A stretch of 64,000 nucleotides of DNA from Siderastrea radians. Lineage: Eukaryota > Cnidaria > Anthozoa > Scleractinia > Rhizangiidae. The stretch is taken from assembly GCA_964017195.1 (NCBI GenBank), contig OZ024896.1:1364001-1428000 (forward strand). Direction: 5' to 3'. The notes below the pieces were generated by a model. The model was given only the letters and a program-made list of their open reading frames with translations. It was not told the origin of the DNA and did no database searches. Numbering within the stretch: the first letter of the stretch is position 1; every line of letters begins with the position of its first letter. Below, in pieces: positions 60,097 through 64,000 of this stretch. The translations under genes and the position numbers were made by a program.

Positions 60097-60809
60097 CAGG
60101 AGAGTTACATTGACTATGGATGGAATAGGATCCGTAGATGTGAACGGAAGATCAAGTACCTTATTGGACAGTTAGACATTTAGGAAAGAAATAGGTCATC
60201 TTTTTCTCGGAAACACTCTTATAGAAACTGTAGTAACTTCTAAAATCTTCATTCTGTTTACGTACGCTAATGATTAAAGTGCATCGGGAGATGCCCCTAA
60301 CGAGGGGGGAATGTTGTGAAGTGAAATTCTTGTTTTAATGTTTCGTAACGCAAGACACACTTGAACGGTTGTGCTAAATCTGCATGTTTACTTCACGTTG
60401 TAAAAATAGTAACCTTGACCGTGCTAAACGTGAAATCAACACAGGTGGTCACATTTGCTAACAATGTCAATAGGGATTAAGATTTTGAGACATGTTGTCT
60501 TGTTTAACAAAAATATCGAGACCACCACCAAGGATTGCTTTATCTAATTCAGAACTATGACGTAAACAAAACATTAGTTTTAGCTGTTTTAAGGGCATCC
60601 AACTCTGTTAGTCACTTCTACTTCTTCTTTACAATATGGTTATGTAAGATGTAAACACGGCCAAAGTCTCTGGCTCAGATTTTGAGTTGCCGATCTCGGC
60701 AAGTCTTAGATTTTACCATCAACTACCCCCTTCTATAATGGGTGATCAAGACTCATTTCTGCCAAGTTTTATGACGTAATTGTGGTAATTATCAGTTGCA
60801 TAGGATTGT

Positions 60810-60810
60810 C

Positions 60811-60856
<46 letters not shown>

Positions 60857-61058
60857 CCTTTATTTAACCACGATCTGTTTTAAAGCAAATACATGCTTGA
60901 GGGGTCGTGTGTACGTGTGACTAACTACCTACCTAATAAAAATTAATATTACATTGTAATAAACTAAAATAAACGATATTATGTTTTAATAAGATTAAGA
61001 TTTAAAATTGAAAGTCACACATGTGTTTCGGAGTTGTCACACATGTGTTTCGGAGAGT
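60810..61058 (-). mobile_element. LINE 3' end with (ATT)n tail, minus strand
   Basis: Absent from the left duplication copy, so it inserted after the duplication or was lost there. (TAA)n at 60810-60855 reads as a 3' (ATT)n tail on the minus strand, preceded by GGTTAAATAAAGG, similar to the tail of the nested LINE at 10720. A 20-bp unit (GTCACACATGTGTTTCGGAG) is duplicated at 61013-61056. Confidence 0.5.
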
Positions 61059-61252
61059 ATCAAATAAACACTGGGACACCGGCGGAAGAATTATTATTTT
61101 AAAATGGCCTCATCTAACTGGCATTATAAGTAATTAATAAAGCCATTACATACTTATTTGGGTCTGGCATTTACATCCAGAAAACAGAATAAAAATTCAA
61201 TTTGCAAATTGAACTGAAGTCATTTCATATTAAATTTACTAAATCAACATTT

Positions 61253-63355
61253 TAATGCCACTTAAAAGTGGCATTCTCGCTAAAAGCGGTCCACTCGATT
61301 TCTCGACCAAAAATAGTTTTCCTTTATTTTTTGTTTGTGAAAAGGGTTTGGTACACATGTATCAAAACCACTTTATTTATTTTCCAATTCTTTATTCTTG
61401 CTTTGCTACAAGCCAAAAACCAATTTTGCCCGCAATGGCACTACCAGTCGGAATTGTTGGGACACTTTCCTGTCTGCTTCCCCCCTCAATGTTGGCGTAC
61501 AAGATATGGTGACTAAACTGCGGTTAACAACATTGAGAGGGAGAAGGGAAGCACGAGAAGGAAAAACACAGCGTTTAGTTCAAGCGTCCCAACTATTTCT
61601 GTCTGCTAGTGGGGGTTTCCGGCGGTGATCAAAGGCTGAAATATATGGATATTGAGAGGCGTACTACGGCCAACTAAATGCAGCTAACGAAATTTTGCTT
61701 TGACCTAGTATCTAAGATACACCGACCAAGTTCATAGACAAAATGTGGAAAAAGTTGATAAATTTTTGAACAAGTCAGGTTAAGTCAAAGACAACCTACT
61801 CTAAGGCCTATAATGAGATCCCAAAAATAGGCCAAATACAAGAAACCATTTCGTACCGTTTGCGGCCTAAATTGGGTTAAAAAACAACATCACAGCAAAG
61901 TTCTTACCTTATTTAATCAATTTGTAAGCTCAAACGTGCGGGTATCTCTCTGGATCACAAGCGAAAACAGGTTAGAACTCCGCCATTGACAGCGTGTTAA
62001 CGTAAATATCGCTCGTGTCAAAGGTCATTTACATCACCCTAGAACTTGGCAAAAATACTTTATTCGGGGATCCTAACCAGTTGCTGTCCACCAAAATAAA
62101 TGTCTATAGCTTCCTTTAATGCTCGTACATCCAATTTTGATCCAGAACAGGATGAGAGTTATAAATATTCATGGCGGGTGACGCTCAACAAAGTAAACAA
62201 CGTCGGGTATCGTAGTTCAATCCAGATTTTTGCTCCGGTAAGGAATACAAAACTTTTCAAGTTCCCTAGAAGAAGAAGAAAAGTTATGTAGTTGAACTCT
62301 AACAATGAATTTAGACTGTTCAACACCTCCTGCAACTTGGACGCGGTCGAGGCAGAAAAATATAAATTGAAAAGTTGCAACGAAAATCGTGCTAGTTGTC
62401 CAGACTCACCTGGGAACTGGCCCGCCAGAAGGTGAAATGAAATTATTTTCGACTAAGTCGCCTGAGCTTCTGTTTTAGCCTTGGGTCTAGTCGTTTGGTG
62501 ATGGACTGTAGGAATCTTCTTTTCAGTATTGTATAAAGAGAAAGTGTGAAGTTCGCAGTAGTTGGAATTACTCATCTCAGAAGATTTGGGACGACGGCGA
62601 CGTTTGCTTACGTCACAATTTGTCACACAATCTTATCAATGTCGCGCGACTAACTTAGTAGCAAGGGAAAAGAGAAATTTTAAAAAAATCCTTTGCGATT
62701 TAGGCCCTGTGCACTTTATGATAATTTATGGAAAGTGGTGAACAGGTTTCATCTAGCAAGTGAGAGAAAAAAGGTGCGAGCGTGACGGGGTGCATTGGCG
62801 TTCACCCAAAACATATAGAGGACATTACACGGCGGCGCGAAGGTAGGAATTTTATTTTCGAGTGGTAAAATATTGTCTTTTACCACGAGAAAATAAAATT
62901 CATATATTCAATCCACCATGTAATTTTCTTTTTATTATAATGAGAAGAGTATTTTTGCACATGAGTGAGAGAATAAGAGAATGTAAGAGCGGAAAATGAC
63001 GTCATCGATATCCTCACTAGTGAGGATATGGAAAATACACCACTCGAGTCCCAGATGTAGTTTTGCGTGAACTTTACGAGTGGTCTACTTTCCACTAAAA
63101 CACTCTTGTTTATATCATAAAGAGAAATACGTCACAACCGGCACGGTACAGTCGTATGTCGGAAATATGAATAGGAAATATCAAATATAGTAGGAAACGT
63201 GAGTTGTTCTCTAACTGAGCAGTTGAGAGAGAAAACGTTTCTATACTTACGACTAGTTACGTAAAATAAATCAATCATTAAAAAATATTCATTCCAACGC
63301 CAAGGAATCACCGGACTGGGGAGCACTACCAAACTAAGATATCCTCATCGCCACT
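61253..63355. other. No gene seen; MITE-like palindromes
   Basis: Contains a near-perfect hairpin at 62847-62901 (GAATTTTATTTTC…GAAAATAAAATTC, 24-bp arms) and a perfect 22-bp palindrome at 63008-63029 (ATATCCTCACT/AGTGAGGATAT). Related text recurs near 63340. These look like parts of a MITE. A splice-acceptor-like context is not evident. Confidence 0.45.
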
Positions 63356-63640
63356 TCAAATATTGAGCAGGGTGGGGGTTGTTGAACATTCTTCTACCAT
63401 GTTTCTTGGCTTATTTAATAAAGAGGCCTCCACTTCTCTGGTTTTATAGGGAAGTTCAAAATGCGAACACATGGCCTTAAGCAGGGTGACGTGGAATTTA
63501 GATAACGGGCTGAGCCTGACTTGCTCGCACACGTCATAATCATCAAAAGTTATTAAATGATTGAGTCCCACCAGGCTTACAACCTCATCTATAATATTCT
63601 GCCTTTTCTTCTCATGTAGGTAATTTAATCCATCTTCCAC
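63356..63640 (-). pseudogene. Gene-like fragment, 94 aa
   Basis: MEDGLNYLHEKKRQNIIDEV…VRLSPLSKFHVTLLKAMCSHFELPYKTREVEASLLNKP… looks like a folded, SAP-like (two-helix) module found in repetitive coral proteins, judged from memory only. The frame is closed at both sides with no visible partner exon. Confidence 0.3.
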
Positions 63641-64000
63641 GAGGCTTTCATCTTGAAGAAAACGTCAGTTACATCTGAGCCTTCGTCAGCCATTCACTTC
63701 TCTCACATCTCTCTCCAACTGTTTCTCTGGCCTTTATCATGTCCCCTGAAACCTGTACTGAATCAGCTATTCGTAGTCTCTTGCCAATATCAAATCGCGT
63801 TGTAGGGTACTCTTTTTCCCTCTCCTAAATACTCGATCCTTTCCTCTTGGTCTCTGAAGTGCCAGCCCATGTCGCACAATTCGATTGTTACTTCATAAAC
63901 ACTTTCCAATTGGGGGGGGGGGCACTTCCTATAGTGGAGTATATGGGGAGACTCCGCCCGAAAAGGGTGACTTTTTGAGTCTGCAGCATAGTGAAAGGTT
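63641..64000. other. No gene seen
   Basis: Unique-looking sequence with a G run at 63914-63922. The window ends here. Confidence 0.35.

Larger units (their letters stand above)
57016..61252. repeat. Segmental duplication, right copy
   Basis: Direct copy of 1-3992 including both minus-strand fragments (57238-57474, 57607-57846), the 64-aa frame (58426-58620) and the coiled-coil frame, here broken near 59766. It differs by a 250-bp insertion at 60810-61058. Diverges from the left copy after 61252. Confidence 0.9.

Overview
The window looks like a repeat-dense stretch of an invertebrate animal genome, most likely an anthozoan cnidarian such as a stony coral. That guess rests on the mix of (AAT)n-tailed LINEs, MITEs and viral-like transposons recalled from such genomes; no phylogeny could be run. 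I found no intact ordinary host gene. What is here is a set of mobile elements nested inside one another, and the nesting order can be read from target-site duplications (TSDs).

The centrepiece is a complete Polinton/Maverick (adintovirus-like) element at 25991-48120 (22,130 bp). It has long terminal inverted repeats and a perfect 6-bp TSD (GGCTTA). It carries about 25 tightly packed genes: protein-primed DNA polymerase B (split by a frameshift), a chromodomain integrase, an FtsK/HerA-type packaging ATPase, an adenain-like cysteine protease, a major capsid protein, three paralogous penton-like proteins, several small basic virion-type proteins with a recurring QRGG motif, a phospholipase A2-like protein, a two-membrane-span protein and a polyglycine protein. 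Less usual cargo includes a SLOG-domain (YspA/DprA-like Rossmann) protein, a double GRF zinc-finger protein, a tandem CxxC...CHxxC zinc-finger protein, a candidate transcription activator with 15-residue basic repeats, and a tRNA-like Pol III gene. Three divergent promoter regions drive the non-capsid genes, and two of them are inverted copies of each other. A TATAAAA-like box lies about 27-40 bp before many start codons.

Around it: the Polinton sits inside a TTAA-flanked element (copy B, 25921-51179). An uninterrupted paralogue (copy A, 18591-20055) shows the empty target site. Copy B also holds a 1.68-kb Tc1/mariner-like nonautonomous element (48206-49881, TA TSD). These lie between two inverted CACTGG termini with dense subterminal repeats at 4303 and 52456, flanked by a 3-bp TSD (TGA). 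I read that as a 48-kb CACTA-like composite that has absorbed all the other insertions and interrupts a short open reading frame. A Tx1/L1-like LINE (7971-13176), itself split by a second LINE (9194-10772), and a MULE-like MITE (22149-23287, 9-bp TSD) lie in the same interval. Outside it, bases 1-3992 recur as a direct segmental duplication at 57016-61252.

How the Polinton genes likely work together (family knowledge plus inference): PolB replicates the linear genome by protein priming at the inverted termini. The integrase inserts it with a 6-bp TSD. The ATPase packages DNA into a capsid of the major capsid and penton-like proteins. The protease would mature the small GG-containing core and membrane-active proteins. 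The divergently transcribed genes near the PolB and right-end promoters are candidates for early regulatory or host-interaction functions.
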